Part shown: positions 1 through 8,095 of the stretch, piece by piece
How positions within the stretch are numbered: the first letter of the stretch is position 1
Layout: every line of letters begins with the position of its first letter
Assembly: GCA_037179515.1 (NCBI GenBank)
Contig: JAXCGZ010024231.1
Location: forward strand, 1 to 11,213
Source of the DNA: Halocaridina rubra
Lineage: Eukaryota; Arthropoda; Malacostraca; Decapoda; Atyidae
DNA length: 11,213 nucleotides
Direction: 5' to 3'
Position numbers and translations under genes: made by a program
Notes under the pieces: model-generated
Seen by the model: the letters and a program-made list of their open reading frames with translations, nothing else
Told to the model about the DNA's origin: nothing
The model's database searches: none

Positions 1-76
1 AGTACAGTTCAAATATGGAGCTGCCTCGTGTGTGCCAGTAGGCATGTTGCAGTGTCCTCTATTCTTATGTTCTTAT
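1..76 (+). mobile_element. 3' end of a CR1-like LINE copy (truncated by window edge)
   Basis: This stretch is nearly identical to 336-404, the 3' end of the next LINE copy, and ends in the same short repeats, ATTCTTATG followed by TTCTTAT. Terminal octamer-like repeats of this kind are known at the 3' ends of CR1-clade non-LTR elements, where they serve as the recognition tail for target-primed reverse transcription. Only non-coding 3' UTR sequence is visible and the rest lies outside the window. Similarity stops abruptly at 76, where the second copy begins. The repeat match is seen directly; the clade assignment is inferred. Confidence 0.7.
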
Positions 77-411
77 TTAAGCTTGATAAATTTAGGTTCA
101 GAAGGGAAATTGGTAAAAATTGGTTTGGTAATAGAGTAGCTGATGCATGGAACAAGCTTCCTAGTAGGATAGTAAATGCCAATACCTTAGACACCTTCAA
201 ATGTAGATTAGATAGACATATGACAGAGGTAGGGTGGGTATGAATAGGTTAGTGCTTATTAGAAAAATCATAAAAAGAAAAATAGAATAAATAAGTAGAG
301 TAGAATAGAATAGGTTAGACATGCTGAAAATGCAATTCAAAAATGGAGCTACCTCGTGTGTGCCAGTAGGCATGTTGCAGTGTCTTCTATTCTTATGTTC
401 TTATGTTCCCT
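77..411 (+). mobile_element. 5'-truncated CR1-like LINE copy: ORF2 C-terminus plus 3' UTR
   Basis: The fragment begins at the junction with the preceding copy. It carries the last part of a LINE ORF2 (79-243), then an A-rich 3' UTR, and ends in ATTCTTATGTTCTTATG (389-405). Severe 5' truncation is the usual outcome of target-primed reverse transcription. The insertion point lies inside the 3' terminal repeat of another copy of the same family, which gives a head-to-tail pair. Its 3' end differs from that of the large LINE at 7016-10993, so the window holds at least two LINE families. The exact right border, near 405-411, is uncertain because no target site duplication is evident. Confidence 0.72.
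79..243 (+). pseudogene. LINE ORF2 C-terminal fragment
   Basis: About 54 codons end in TGA at 241-243. The translation contains NRVADAWNKLPSRIVNANTL followed by a TFKCRLDRHM-like segment. This is the typical C-terminal signature of CR1/L2 reverse transcriptases (N.RVV..WN.LP..VV......F...LD). The large ORF2 in this window ends with the homologous [20 protein letters not shown] at 10827-10886. Endonuclease and catalytic reverse transcriptase parts are missing, so the fragment cannot act. An upstream ATG at 28 belongs to the neighbouring 3' UTR and is not a real start. Confidence 0.75.
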
Positions 412-1220
412 TATCTCTCTGAAGGAGAGTAAAGGTGAAATCTCGGTTGGGCCGTGCGGTCACAAGACTGCCTCACCAGTCCTAGGTCCCCTTCCAACGA
501 ACAAACAAACATTCTACTCCCTTGAAGCTACGTTTGCGTGACACTGAAAAACCTTCCCTATTCCAGGACAGCACAAATTCCTCGAATTTACTCATACTTT
601 CACCTGCATAGCATAAAATAAAAAAAAACTCATCTCTAACTAATATCACGAAAATTCTTATTCTTCAAAAAAGCATGCCACACACGTATCGTAATTAATT
701 CCCATCAAAACAACATTAAAAGAACGATCTGTCATTTATGTCTTTCTTTCGCTAAAAACATTACTCCCGCGGAGAAAAAACAAAAAAACAAAAAAGAAAG
801 AACCTTGAAAACAGGTGCAATCTTAACACTCGACTTCTTACGCTTTAAGAAATTAATATAAAAATGATTTTACACATACATTAATTTTTTCCAATTAAAA
901 TCAATACATTCGCATTCTTAAAATTCAATTTAGGCATAAATACAAATAAATGGAACACACTTCCAACGCAATTTCTTTATATTACTCAAATTATAAAAAA
1001 AAATGGAGTTTATTACTGCTTATAGCTATTAGCACAAATTATCCATGTTAGTAATGGGTACAGAAATTCTACTTTTATTAACTTCTTAGGCGCCACACCC
1101 CTCATAGGCGGGTTGGCTGAGTCAAAGCATAACTACAAGATAAAATGGCGGCGTTCACCGACCTCAATTTCTTTTACTAATTGTCCCATTACTCACTGGA
1201 TACAGATCACAAGTACTTAG
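412..1220. other. AT-rich spacer without recognisable gene
   Basis: No convincing coding frame, RNA gene or known repeat is seen. Positions 412-560 have a mixed composition and may belong to the flanking target DNA. Positions 600-1080 are strongly AT-rich with several A-runs, for example around 617-628 and 775-800. Positions 1088-1175 are more GC-rich (GGCGCC, GGCGGGTT, ATGGCGGCG) and lie just downstream, on the minus strand, of the gag-like frame. They may be remnant internal sequence of that element, but I see no motif that proves it. Confidence 0.5.
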
Positions 1221-1835
1221 CTATTGTAAGGAGGTGATCCTGAAGGACTTCACGGCAGAAGGCAAGGAAGGAGGGGGTTCTCCTTCTTCTCTCGAGTAAA
1301 ATCGACGAATCACCATCTTCTTGGTCGGATCCGGCAACTTATATTTCTTGTAATGGGCATTTTCACTCAATGCCCCGGTCACACTTCGGCTTACTAAGAA
1401 ATAACTTAGGAGTAGTTCCTTAAAAGTTTCATAATATTCTCTGTTTGACCACTCGTCACTTCTCATCCGCAGACCCAAGTATTTCAGGAAGTCGGCCGCG
1501 GGAATTATGGACGGACATTCGAGGTCTTTTACATTTGCGCCGTCGAGGTAAAAAGGTGAATTTTTGACTCGAGTCGCCTATACAACCAGGGCACGGGGTG
1601 GGGGCTTGTCCTGCTGCGTTCCCTGTGTCACCACGGGGCTCGGAGAGGCAGGCTGTTCGTCGATGTTTGAGGCGTCGGTTTCTCTGCCGGCGTTGACCAA
1701 GTTCCTTCTCGACGGAGCGGCGTCGGCAGGAGTTTGTAGGCGCCGCACGTGCTCCTCCAGTTCGAGAATTCTCCGGTGTTTTGCCTCGTCACTCATTTCT
1801 TGAATTGGGAGATGTTGGATTTCTGTGTTTGCCAT
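1221..1835 (-). pseudogene. gag-like frame of a degenerate LTR retrotransposon, interrupted by TAG
   Basis: Reading down the minus strand, an ATG at 1835-1833 has a good context (A at -3, G at +4). It opens a frame of 85 codons to a TAG at 1580-1578, then continues in the same frame for another 118 codons to TAG at 1223-1221. The first part begins MANTEIQHLPIQEMSDEAKH and has a short charged helix (ILELEEHVRRLQ), then a Pro/Gln/Thr-rich low-complexity stretch. The second part contains FLKYLGLRMRSDEW and a Tyr/Phe-rich helix-like region. I recognise no zinc knuckle, protease or polymerase motif. The gag call rests on position, about 115 bases downstream of a tRNA-Leu-like primer binding site next to a candidate LTR. 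It could instead be an exon or another element's ORF. Confidence 0.4.
1578..1580 (-). other. in-frame TAG inside the gag-like frame
   Basis: This stop separates two stretches that are otherwise in one continuous reading frame from 1835 to 1221. The next codon is GCG (TAG GCG), so it lacks the CAATTA context known from efficient viral readthrough. A simple nonsense mutation is therefore the likelier reading. The 33 codons just after it carry no other stop before the frame continues. Confidence 0.6.
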
Positions 1836-1915
1836 TCTTATTTTCTTTTCTTCGCACTGGATTCTTCTGATATGAGAGCCTCTTCGTATGTTTTCCAGGC
1901 GTCTGATCCGTACTG

Positions 1916-1926
1916 CGCTGCCACCA
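1916..1926 (-). promoter_or_regulatory. second tRNA-Leu-like primer binding site copy
   Basis: The minus strand reads TGGTGGCAGCG, complementary over 11 bases to the CGCTGCCACCA end typical of several animal tRNA-Leu species. It is followed by unrelated sequence, so complementarity stops there. It is a displaced copy: the flanking ACGACAACTGGTG block recurs 40 bp away at 1951-1973. Confidence 0.35.
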
Positions 1927-1950
1927 GTTGTCGTGAAGTTGATTACCATT

Positions 1951-1966
1951 CCACCGCGTGTCACCA
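1951..1966 (-). promoter_or_regulatory. candidate primer binding site (tRNA-Leu-like)
   Basis: The minus strand reads TGGTGACACGCGGTGG directly after ACGACA-AC. Compared with the complement of a tRNA-Leu 3' end (TGGTGGCAGCGGTGGG) it carries a few changes, including one extra base. A TGG start two bases inside a CA-ending segment is the standard LTR retrotransposon arrangement. It sits between the candidate LTR and the gag-like frame in the correct order. The call is moderate because no second LTR is present to confirm the borders. Confidence 0.4.
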
Positions 1967-1968
1967 GT

Positions 1969-2633
1969 TGTCGTAATGAATTTTTCTCACTACGTTAATA
2001 TTAGTACCAGACGGATACAAGGTAAGAATGGACAAGCGGTGATTCCTTTATCTTAGTTTTTTCTGGAGTACAACATCTTCGAAGCCTCAATGCCCCCGCC
2101 CTATGGTTAACAAAATCTCTGATATATTCGTGCCCCGGGCAAGATTCTGACTGACTGCCGCTCTCTGACTGCGTCTCTGGCTGCCATGGGGATGCTTGAA
2201 ATACCCCAAAGGGCAGGGCGTGTCGCTAAATCTACTTCTGCCAATTGCCTTCAGGTTCAAAGAGAGGTCCCTCCTCATGGGGGATGGGCTATTTCAGCTG
2301 GCCTATAGAACGGAAGAGTTCTAGGTCAGTGCGTGACTATTGGGTATCCCTCTAGGGCATATAGGGTTACTTGTGGTTTTGGGCAGGGCCGAATTCTGGG
2401 TCTTTCCCACACTCTTGAGGCACTTGACGCCGGGTGGCTAAGCCCTATGCTAAAGCACTTGGGTTCAGCCAGGTGCTAAGCCCTATGGATCCAGCCAGGT
2501 GCTAAGCCCTATGGATCCAGCCAGGTGCTAAGCCCCCTGGATCCATTGACCATACCCAGATAAACAACTGGGAGAGTATTCTATTTCACCCTTGACCTCT
2601 AGCCTCTCACGTGTCTCTTCACGACTTGTTACA
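1969..2633 (-). mobile_element. candidate 5' LTR of a degenerate retrotransposon
   Basis: Read on the minus strand the segment starts TGTAACAAG (from 2633) and ends ATTACGACA (at 1969), which are TG...CA ends. A tRNA-Leu-like primer binding site follows two bases later. A TATA-like AATATATC lies at 2128-2121 and an AGATAAA polyadenylation-like hexamer region at 2053-2047, in an order compatible with a promoter-R-U5 layout. A 26-bp minisatellite sits inside the first part. No matching 3' LTR is found in the window and the internal region is broken, so the borders are inferred. It may be a truncated copy. Confidence 0.35.
2431..2545. repeat. 26-bp minisatellite, three full units plus a degenerate one
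   Basis: Three consecutive 26-bp units occupy 2468-2493, 2494-2519 and 2520-2545. Each reads GCCAGGTGCTAAGCC, then CTAT or CCCT, then GGATCCA. The first two are identical and the third differs only at the CTAT/CCCT position. A diverged partial unit, with GGTGGCTAAGCCCTAT, precedes them near 2436-2451. Each full unit contains a GGATCC palindrome. It lies within the candidate LTR, where short repeat arrays often vary in copy number between copies. Confidence 0.85.
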
Positions 2634-2674
2634 GTTTCAGATTCTGGCTTCAGCAAGACTTCAGTCATGCGACA

Positions 2675-3030
2675 ATATTACAGATTCCCCAACCTCACTC
2701 GTGGCTTCATTTTCGCATTTAATTCAATTCCCAATCTCATTCGGGCTATACAATTATCAATTAAGCACATTACATATGTACAAACATGAATCATTTTTTA
2801 CCCTGACCGGGACTCGAACCTAGGACTTTTAATTACTAAGTCAAGGTGCTGCCAACTACACACCACAGAAGGTTAAAAGGAATCCAACCTTATAGCTTAT
2901 ATCTACAATACTTAGTAATGAACGCATTCTAACTGAATGCCACTATGTTCATATTACAGATTCCCCAACCTCACTCATGGCTTCATTTTCGCATTTAATT
3001 CAATTCCCAATCTCATTCGGGCTATATAAT
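2675..3030 (-). repeat. tRNA-like satellite subfamily A, minus-oriented block (left palindrome arm)
   Basis: This block contains one full 276-bp unit plus about 80 bp of the next in inverted orientation; for example, CAGATTCCCC recurs at 2681 and 2957. It is the left arm of a near-perfect inverted repeat with 3045-3400. Coordinates on the two arms sum to 6075 at both ends, so there is no net length difference across 356 nt. Its tRNA-like module lies at 2799-2870. Arms differ by scattered substitutions, so the inversion is recent but not brand new. Confidence 0.85.
2799..2870 (-). other. tRNA-like module (subfamily A, minus)
   Basis: On the minus strand a box A-like TAGTTGGCAGCACC (2858-2845) is followed by a perfect box B, GGTTCGAGTCC (2820-2810), and a CCGGTCAGGG 3' end. 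This is the internal RNA polymerase III promoter arrangement. The 5' acceptor half does not pair with the 3' half, so it is a tRNA-derived relic and not a functional tRNA gene. Confidence 0.6.
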
Positions 3031-3209
3031 GTGCTTAATTGATTATTGTATAGCCCGAATGAGATTGGGAATTGAATTAAATGCGAAAATGAAGCCACGA
3101 GTGAGGTTGGGGAATCTGTAATATGAACATAGTGACAATCAGTAAGAATGCGTTCATTCCTAAGTATAGCAGATATAAGCCATAAGGTTGGATTCCTTTT
3201 AACCTTCTG

Positions 3210-3277
3210 TGGTGTGTAGTTGGTAGCACCTTGACTTAGTAATTATAAGTCCTAGGTTCGAGTCCCGGTCGGGGTAA
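3210..3277 (+). other. tRNA-like module A1
   Basis: Box A-like TAGTTGGTAGCACC lies at 3217-3230 and box B GGTTCGAGTCC at 3255-3265, a spacing within tRNA range. Between them ACTTA and TAAGT can form a 5-bp anticodon-like stem around GTAATTA, with T in the U33 position and AAT in the anticodon position. The T-arm is largely paired. The acceptor stem is not formed, which argues against a working tRNA. Downstream there is only TTT, not a TTTT terminator. Confidence 0.6.
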
Positions 3278-3485
3278 AAAATGATTCATGCTTTCACATA
3301 TGTAATGTGCTTAATTGATTATTGTATAGCCCGAATGAATTTGGGAATTGAATTAAATGCGAAAATGAAGCCACGAGTGAGGTTGGGGAATCTGTAATAT
3401 GAACATAGTGGCATTCAGTTAGAATGCGTTCATTCCTAAGTATAGCAGATATAAGCTATAAGGTTGGATTCCTTTTAACCTTCTG

Positions 3486-3553
3486 TGGTGTGTAGTTGGT
3501 AGCGCCTTGACTTAGTAATTATAAGTCCTAGGTTCGAGTCCCGGTCGGGGTAA
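3486..3553 (+). other. tRNA-like module A2
   Basis: Box A-like TAGTTGGTAGCGCC is at 3493-3506 and box B GGTTCGAGTCC at 3531-3541. The same anticodon-like stem (ACTTA/TAAGT) is kept. A TTTT run at 3567-3570 could end a polymerase III transcript of roughly 90-100 nt. This is the best-preserved plus-strand module. Confidence 0.6.
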
Positions 3554-3760
3554 AAAATGATTCAAGTTTTCACATACGTAATGTGCTTAATTGATTATTG
3601 TATGGCCCGAATGAGATTGGGAATTGAATTAAATGCAAAAATGAAGCCACGAGTGAGGTTGGGGCATCTGTAATATAAACATAGTGACATTCAGTTAGAA
3701 TGCGTTCATTCCTAAGTATAGCAGATATAAGCTATAAGGTTGGATTCCTTTTAACCTTCT

Positions 3761-3829
3761 GTGGTGTGTAGTTGGTAGTGCCTAGACTTAGCAATTATAA
3801 GTCCTAGGTTCGAGTCCCGGTCGGGGTAA
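3761..3829 (+). other. tRNA-like module A3
   Basis: Box A-like TAGTTGGTAGTGCC is at 3769-3782 and box B GGTTCGAGTCC at 3807-3817, with TTTT at 3843-3846 downstream. The anticodon-like loop reads GCAATTA here instead of GTAATTA, so the U33-like T is lost in this copy. Confidence 0.55.
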
Positions 3830-4036
3830 AAAATTATTCATGTTTTCATATATGTAATGCGCTTAATTGATTATTGCATAGCCCAAATGAGATTGGGAAT
3901 TGAATTAAATGCGAAAATGAAGCCACGAGTGAGGTTGGGGAATCTGTAATATGAACATAGTGGCATTTAGTTACAATGCGTTCATTCCTAAGTATAGCAG
4001 ATATAAGCTATAAGGTTGGATTCCTTTTAACCTTCT

Positions 4037-4097
4037 GTGGTGTGTAGTTGGTAGCGCCTTGACTTAGTAATTAAAAGTCCTTGGTTCGAGTCCCGGT
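4037..4097 (+). other. tRNA-like module A4, truncated at its 3' end
   Basis: Box A-like TAGTTGGTAGCGCC is at 4045-4058 and box B GGTTCGAGTCC at 4083-4093. The expected CGGTCGGGGTAA end is replaced after CCCGGT by eleven A residues, two T residues and then the AT microsatellite. The anticodon-like stem is weakened (AAAAGT instead of TAAGT). Confidence 0.55.
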
Positions 4098-4104
4098 AAA
4101 AAAA

Positions 4105-4289
<185 letters not shown>

Positions 4290-4366
4290 AAAATGAACAC
4301 ATTCTTTCTGAATCAATAATAATGAAATAAACACATTTATATATGTGAAGAAATGAGTCATATTTT

Positions 4367-4430
4367 ATCTCTGACCGAGACTCGAACCTATGACATAATT
4401 ACGGGGCCAAGGGGCTACTAACTACACCAC
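4367..4430 (-). other. tRNA-like module B1
   Basis: On the minus strand a box A-like TAGTTAGTAGCCCC (4424-4411) precedes a box B GGTTCGAGTCT (4388-4378). One base differs from the box B consensus. It is a relic in a degenerate satellite unit. Confidence 0.5.
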
Positions 4431-4640
4431 TGAAGATCTAAAGAAGAAGCAAACCTTAAATCTGACTGCTATACTAGGAAATTAACACTGTCTTTCTGAG
4501 AGCCATTTTGGTCATATTACAGCTTCTTCTAACCTCACTCTTGCTTTCGTTTTCGCAGTTAATTCAAATCCCATTTTATTTCGGTATCAATAATAGTCAA
4601 ATAACCTCATTAACTTATGTGAAAACATGAGTCATATATT

Positions 4641-4981
4641 ACCCCTGACCAGGGCTTTTACCTAAGACATGCATTTACCATGCCAAGGCGTTACCAACTA
4701 CACCACTGAAGGTCTACATAAGAAGCAAAACTTACAGCTAACTGCAATCCTAGGAATGAACACATTCTTTCTGAATGCCATTTTGTTCATATTACAGCTT
4801 CTTTGAACCTCATTCGTGGTTTCGTTTTAGCATTTAATTCAAATCCCACGCTATTTAGGTATCAATAATAATCAAATAAACACACTACCATACGTAAAAA
4901 CATGAATCACATTTTACCCCTGACTGGGACTCTAACCTATGACACATAATTGCCGTGCCAAGACACTACCAACTACACCAC
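4641..4981 (-). other. tRNA-like modules B2 and B3 (degenerate)
   Basis: Two modules lie at 4641-4707 and 4916-4981. B2 keeps a recognisable box A (TAGTTGGTAACGCC) but its box B is destroyed (GGTAAAAGCCC). B3 has a box B altered to GGTTAGAGTCC and a box A of TAGTTGGTAGTGTC. Loss of box B should abolish TFIIIC binding in B2. Only the array context identifies them. Confidence 0.45.
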
Positions 4982-5190
4982 TGAAGGACAAAAAAAGGAG
5001 CGACCCTTACAACTAACTGCTATGCAAGGAATGAACACATTCCTTCTTAATGCCATTTTGTTCATATTACAGCTTCTTCTATTACCATTCGCAGTTATGT
5101 TTTTGCATTTAATTCAAATACCATGCTATAATGGTATCAATAATAATTAAATAAACATATTAACATATGTGAAAACATGAATCATATATT

Positions 5191-5226
5191 ACCCTTGTGC
5201 CAAGGCACATCCAGCTACACCACTTA
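5191..5226 (-). other. tRNA-like module B4 with deletion of box B
   Basis: After ACCCTT the sequence jumps to GTGCCAAGGC. About 29 bp are missing relative to neighbouring units, including the entire box B. This explains the short 246-bp interval to the next module. Confidence 0.5.
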
Positions 5227-5436
5227 AGGTCTAAAGAAGAAACAAACCTTACAGCTAAATGCTATTCAAGGAATGAACACATTCTCTCTGAGTGCCATTT
5301 TGTTTATATTACAGCTTCTTCTAACCTAACGGGTGGTTTCTTTTCGCATTTAATTCAAATTCCATGCTATTTAGGTATCAATAATGATAAAACAAAAGAA
5401 GAACATTAACATATGTGCAAATATGAGTCATATTTT

Positions 5437-5504
5437 ACCCCTGACCGGGACTCGTACCTATGACATATAATTACCATCCCAAGGTGCTACCAACTACACC
5501 GCTG
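5437..5504 (-). other. tRNA-like module B5
   Basis: The minus strand carries box A-like TAGTTGGTAGCACC and box B GGTACGAGTCC, ending CCGGTCAGGGGTAA. One substitution falls in box B (GGTTCGA to GGTACGA). Otherwise this is among the better preserved B modules. Confidence 0.5.
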
Positions 5505-5711
5505 ATGGTCTAAAGAAGAAGCCAACCTTCAATCTAACTGCAATTCTAAGAATGAATACATTCTTTCTGAATGCCATTTAATTCATATTACAACTTTTTC
5601 TAACCTCACTCGCCATTTCGTTTTCGCATTTAATTCAAACCCCACGCTATTTAGGTTTCAATAATAATCAAATAAACACATTTACATATGTGAAGATGTG
5701 AGTCATATTTT

Positions 5712-5778
5712 ACCCCTGACAGGGACTCGAACCTAAGACACATAAATACCTTGTCAAGGCGCTTCCAATTACACCACT
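5712..5778 (-). other. tRNA-like module B6
   Basis: The minus strand carries an intact box B GGTTCGAGTCC, but the box A region is altered to TAATTGGAAGCGCC. It is the last minus-oriented module before the second orientation switch. Confidence 0.5.
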
Positions 5779-5829
5779 GAAGGTCTAAAAAAGAAGCAAA
5801 CCTAACAGCTAAATGCTTTAGCATTTAAT

Positions 5830-6368
<539 letters not shown>

Positions 6369-6404
6369 CTTGAGGGAAATCTAGAAGAGTTGCCAGAGGT
6401 GGAG

Positions 6405-6476
6405 CCATCACATCACATTACCTAATTTTTTGTGTAAACTGGGGAAAGCTCTTAAGCCGTTTACCTGATCTTCCCA
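6405..6476 (-). mobile_element. probable LINE 3'-tail remnant on the minus strand
   Basis: The minus strand reads GGGAAGATCAGGTAAAC near its start, then GAGCTTTCCCC, TTTACACA, and ends AATTAGGTAAT (6427-6417) followed by GTGATGTGATGG. The large LINE ends with the same elements in the same order: GGGAAGAT, CTCTTTCCCG, AAACACA and the identical 11-mer AATTAGGTAAT at 10983-10993. I infer a related LINE 3' tail, or a SINE that borrowed it, in opposite orientation. No coding sequence is attached. The match is short and split by gaps. Confidence 0.45.
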
Positions 6477-7015
6477 TTTATATTAACTAGTTAGTTAGTT
6501 TGATACACGAAATAATTGAATAATAAAAGAAAAAAAATTACCAAATATCCACCTGTCAACAGTACTGAGTTAAGTTGCCAAGTAGTACAGCAGTCTTATT
6601 TTCTTCATTTTTTTGCTTTTCTTTTAGCTTTCTCTTTTACTATTTTTTTTATTTTGTATATATATTGAGTTAAATGTAAAGTCTAATCCCGTGATAACAT
6701 ATCTTGGTTAGCAAGTCAGTTTATCAGTTAGGAAGAATATATAGCAGAAACAGGTGGGTGCCACCTCAGACACAAATTCGAATTTTCCTTCAGGTTTGAC
6801 TTTTGTTTTTCTTTTTCTTTTTATACTTAAATTACCATGGTCAAGTTTTTAAGTTAAGATGTGTGTTACCAGAAAAGAGACAAACTGAGTCACTAAATAG
6901 CACTTATATGGAGATATAAAAATTCTGTGTGAAGCTAAATTAAAAGTTTTTCTCTTTTCTTTTTTTTCCTCTTTCTCGTCTTCTTTCTATATTCTGTGAG
7001 AGGGAGTACATAAAA
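6477..7015 (+). other. upstream region or 5' UTR of the LINE
   Basis: This is AT-rich sequence with several pyrimidine tracts (6596-6654, 6805-6822, 6945-6988) and no credible ORF. Either all or part of it is the LINE's 5' UTR with an internal promoter, or it is host flank. The 5' border cannot be placed from one copy. A small palindrome, AGGTGGGTGCCACCT, lies near 6751-6766. Confidence 0.4.
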
Positions 7016-8095
7016 ATGAGGCCATCTCTGTCCCAAACCTCTCCCACCCATGGGTCGGGAGAAGGGGTAGTCATCAGGGGACTTAAACAGAGAATCAAGA
7101 AGTTAGAGGAAATGGTTGTAAGCCTTGATGATAAAATTCGGAATATGGATGGAGAAATGAAAGAGAATGAAACACTCAGAGAACAAATAAGATCTTTGGA
7201 GGAAGCAAATAAAGCACAAGGGCAGGAGAGAAAGGAACTAGAAAAAAGAATAAAGAAGCTCGAAGGGGAAAAGAGTCAACTAGAATCTAGAATTTCTAAA
7301 CAAGAAGATAAAAACAAACAGCTGAATGACAACCTAAAGGAATTAGATGTTAGTTCACTGCTCTCTTCTGAGAGAGACGAGATTGCTGCTTGGAATGTCC
7401 AGATTAAGGAAAACATTGAACAGTTCAGAAAAGAGTTCCAGGAGCTGAATATGGAAAATGATGCCATGAAAACGTCCTTTGCTGATGCACTAAAGGGGAA
7501 TGTGGCAGTAAAAGAGGCTGTAAAGGTGGTGGCACTGGAAAACATACAAACAGTTGACTATAAAGAGACAGTAATCGAAAAAATGAAAGACGTTGTGATG
7601 GAAAGGGCAAACCCACTCATCAGACAGGCACTTGATAAGGAGAAGACAGTGGTAATCTCAGGCATAGGTGAATCCCGGGAGCCAACATGGCAGGGGAGAC
7701 TTGAAGAAAATAAAGCTAGGGTTGTAGACCTGATAAGAAAGCTTGGAGTAGTATGTGGTCCTGAGGATATTGTAAACATACACCAACTAGGTAAATATTC
7801 GAGGGAAGAAAAGCCGAGACCAACAAAAGTAACCTTTGAGAGAGGGGAAACATGTAGGGAAATATTGTTGAGAAAAAAATGTCTAAAAGACCTTCAAGAA
7901 TGCAAAGAAGTGTTCATTAGACGATACAGAACACAGGAAGAGATGGGAAAGATCAAAAATTTGTTGCAAGAGGCAAGAAGGTTAAATGATGAGAGAAATG
8001 AAGAAGAGAAGAAAAATTTTCGTTACAGAATACTTCTAGACAAAGGGGAGATAAAGAAGATAATGACAGAAGATCAGGGGATGGGGCCTCATTAA
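7016..8095 (+). CDS. LINE ORF1: coiled-coil, RRM-like nucleic-acid-binding protein
   Basis: This intact 359-codon frame starts at an ATG with A at -3. Residues about 22-150 are rich in Glu, Lys, Leu and Gln in heptad spacing (KQRIKKLEEM, EKRIKKLEGEKSQLE), so a long coiled coil is likely and suggests multimers. Residues about 211-304 look like the RRM-like domain of LINE ORF1 proteins: TVVISGIGESREP as first strand, then LIRKLGVVCGPEDIVNIHQLGK, RPTKVTF and EVFIRRYRTQEEM. A basic-acidic tail with RRLNDERNEEEKKNFRYRI follows. In known LINEs such proteins coat the element RNA and act as chaperones. No zinc knuckle is seen. The end overlaps the ORF2 frame by 94 nt, with ORF2 in the -1 frame. The open state suggests a young copy. 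Confidence 0.85.
   Translation: MRPSLSQTSPTHGSGEGVVIRGLKQRIKKLEEMVVSLDDKIRNMDGEMKENETLREQIRSLEEANKAQGQERKELEKRIKKLEGEKSQLESRISKQEDKNKQLNDNLKELDVSSLLSSERDEIAAWNVQIKENIEQFRKEFQELNMENDAMKTSFADALKGNVAVKEAVKVVALENIQTVDYKETVIEKMKDVVMERANPLIRQALDKEKTVVISGIGESREPTWQGRLEENKARVVDLIRKLGVVCGPEDIVNIHQLGKYSREEKPRPTKVTFERGETCREILLRKKCLKDLQECKEVFIRRYRTQEEMGKIKNLLQEARRLNDERNEEEKKNFRYRILLDKGEIKKIMTEDQGMGPH
8014..8020 (+). promoter_or_regulatory. candidate -1 ribosomal frameshift site between ORF1 and ORF2
   Basis: The heptamer AAATTTT is read in ORF1 as A-AAT-TTT (last base of Lys333, Asn334, Phe335), the canonical X-XXY-YYZ pattern. A -1 slip enters the ORF2 frame, which is open from 8002 after a TGA at 7999-8001. 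ORF2 has no in-frame ATG before its endonuclease motifs. I see no strong downstream hairpin by eye, so function is only inferred. Confidence 0.4.

Larger units (their letters stand above)
2675..3400. repeat. 726-bp inverted repeat with 14-nt spacer
   Basis: Arms 2675-3030 and 3045-3400 are reverse complements with few mismatches, separated by GTGCTTAATTGATT (3031-3044). Each arm is longer than one 276-bp satellite unit, so the structure is a head-to-head switch in a tandem array. RNA transcribed across it would fold into a long hairpin, and the DNA could extrude a cruciform. The symmetry is seen directly; any RNA role is inference. Confidence 0.88.
3045..4097 (+). repeat. tRNA-like satellite subfamily A, plus-oriented array of 276-bp units
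   Basis: The motif YGTAATGYGC followed by TTAATTGATTATTG recurs at 3301, 3577 and 3853, an exact 276-bp period. Each unit holds a conserved AT-rich lead, a GAAGCCACGAGTGAGGTTGG block, an AGAATGCGTTCATTCCTAAG block, and then a tRNA-like module followed by TAAAAAATGATTCA. Four modules are present, at 3210-3277, 3486-3553, 3761-3829 and 4037-4097. The last unit is cut off inside the acceptor-like end, where an A-run and the (AT)n microsatellite begin. Units are very similar, which implies recent amplification or homogenisation. Confidence 0.88.

Noticed and set aside
356..541. 61-codon frame starting in the CR1-like 3' UTR
   Set aside because: It begins in non-coding LINE tail and runs into the flank. 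The same ATG in the first copy (28) leads to a different protein, so it is not a conserved ORF.
1228..1240. AAGGAGGTGATCC, complementary to the 3' end of bacterial 16S rRNA
   Set aside because: Only about 13 bases match and the flanks do not resemble 16S rRNA. In this eukaryotic repeat context it is coincidence.
2087..2278. 63-codon minus-strand frame within the candidate LTR
   Set aside because: It is short, has no recognised motif, and lies in a region better explained as LTR.
3210..3277. Functional tRNA gene (anticodon AAT by position)
   Set aside because: There is no paired acceptor stem, the T-stem is imperfect, the module is in a tandem array, and the anticodon loop varies between units.
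4950..5409. Two 66-70-codon frames on the plus strand
   Set aside because: They cross tRNA-like satellite units. No homologous frame is kept in neighbouring units, so they are chance.
7276..7779. Minus-strand frames opposite ORF1, and similar ones opposite ORF2
   Set aside because: They are antisense shadows of the purine-rich LINE ORFs, with Phe/Ser/Leu-rich low-complexity translations.
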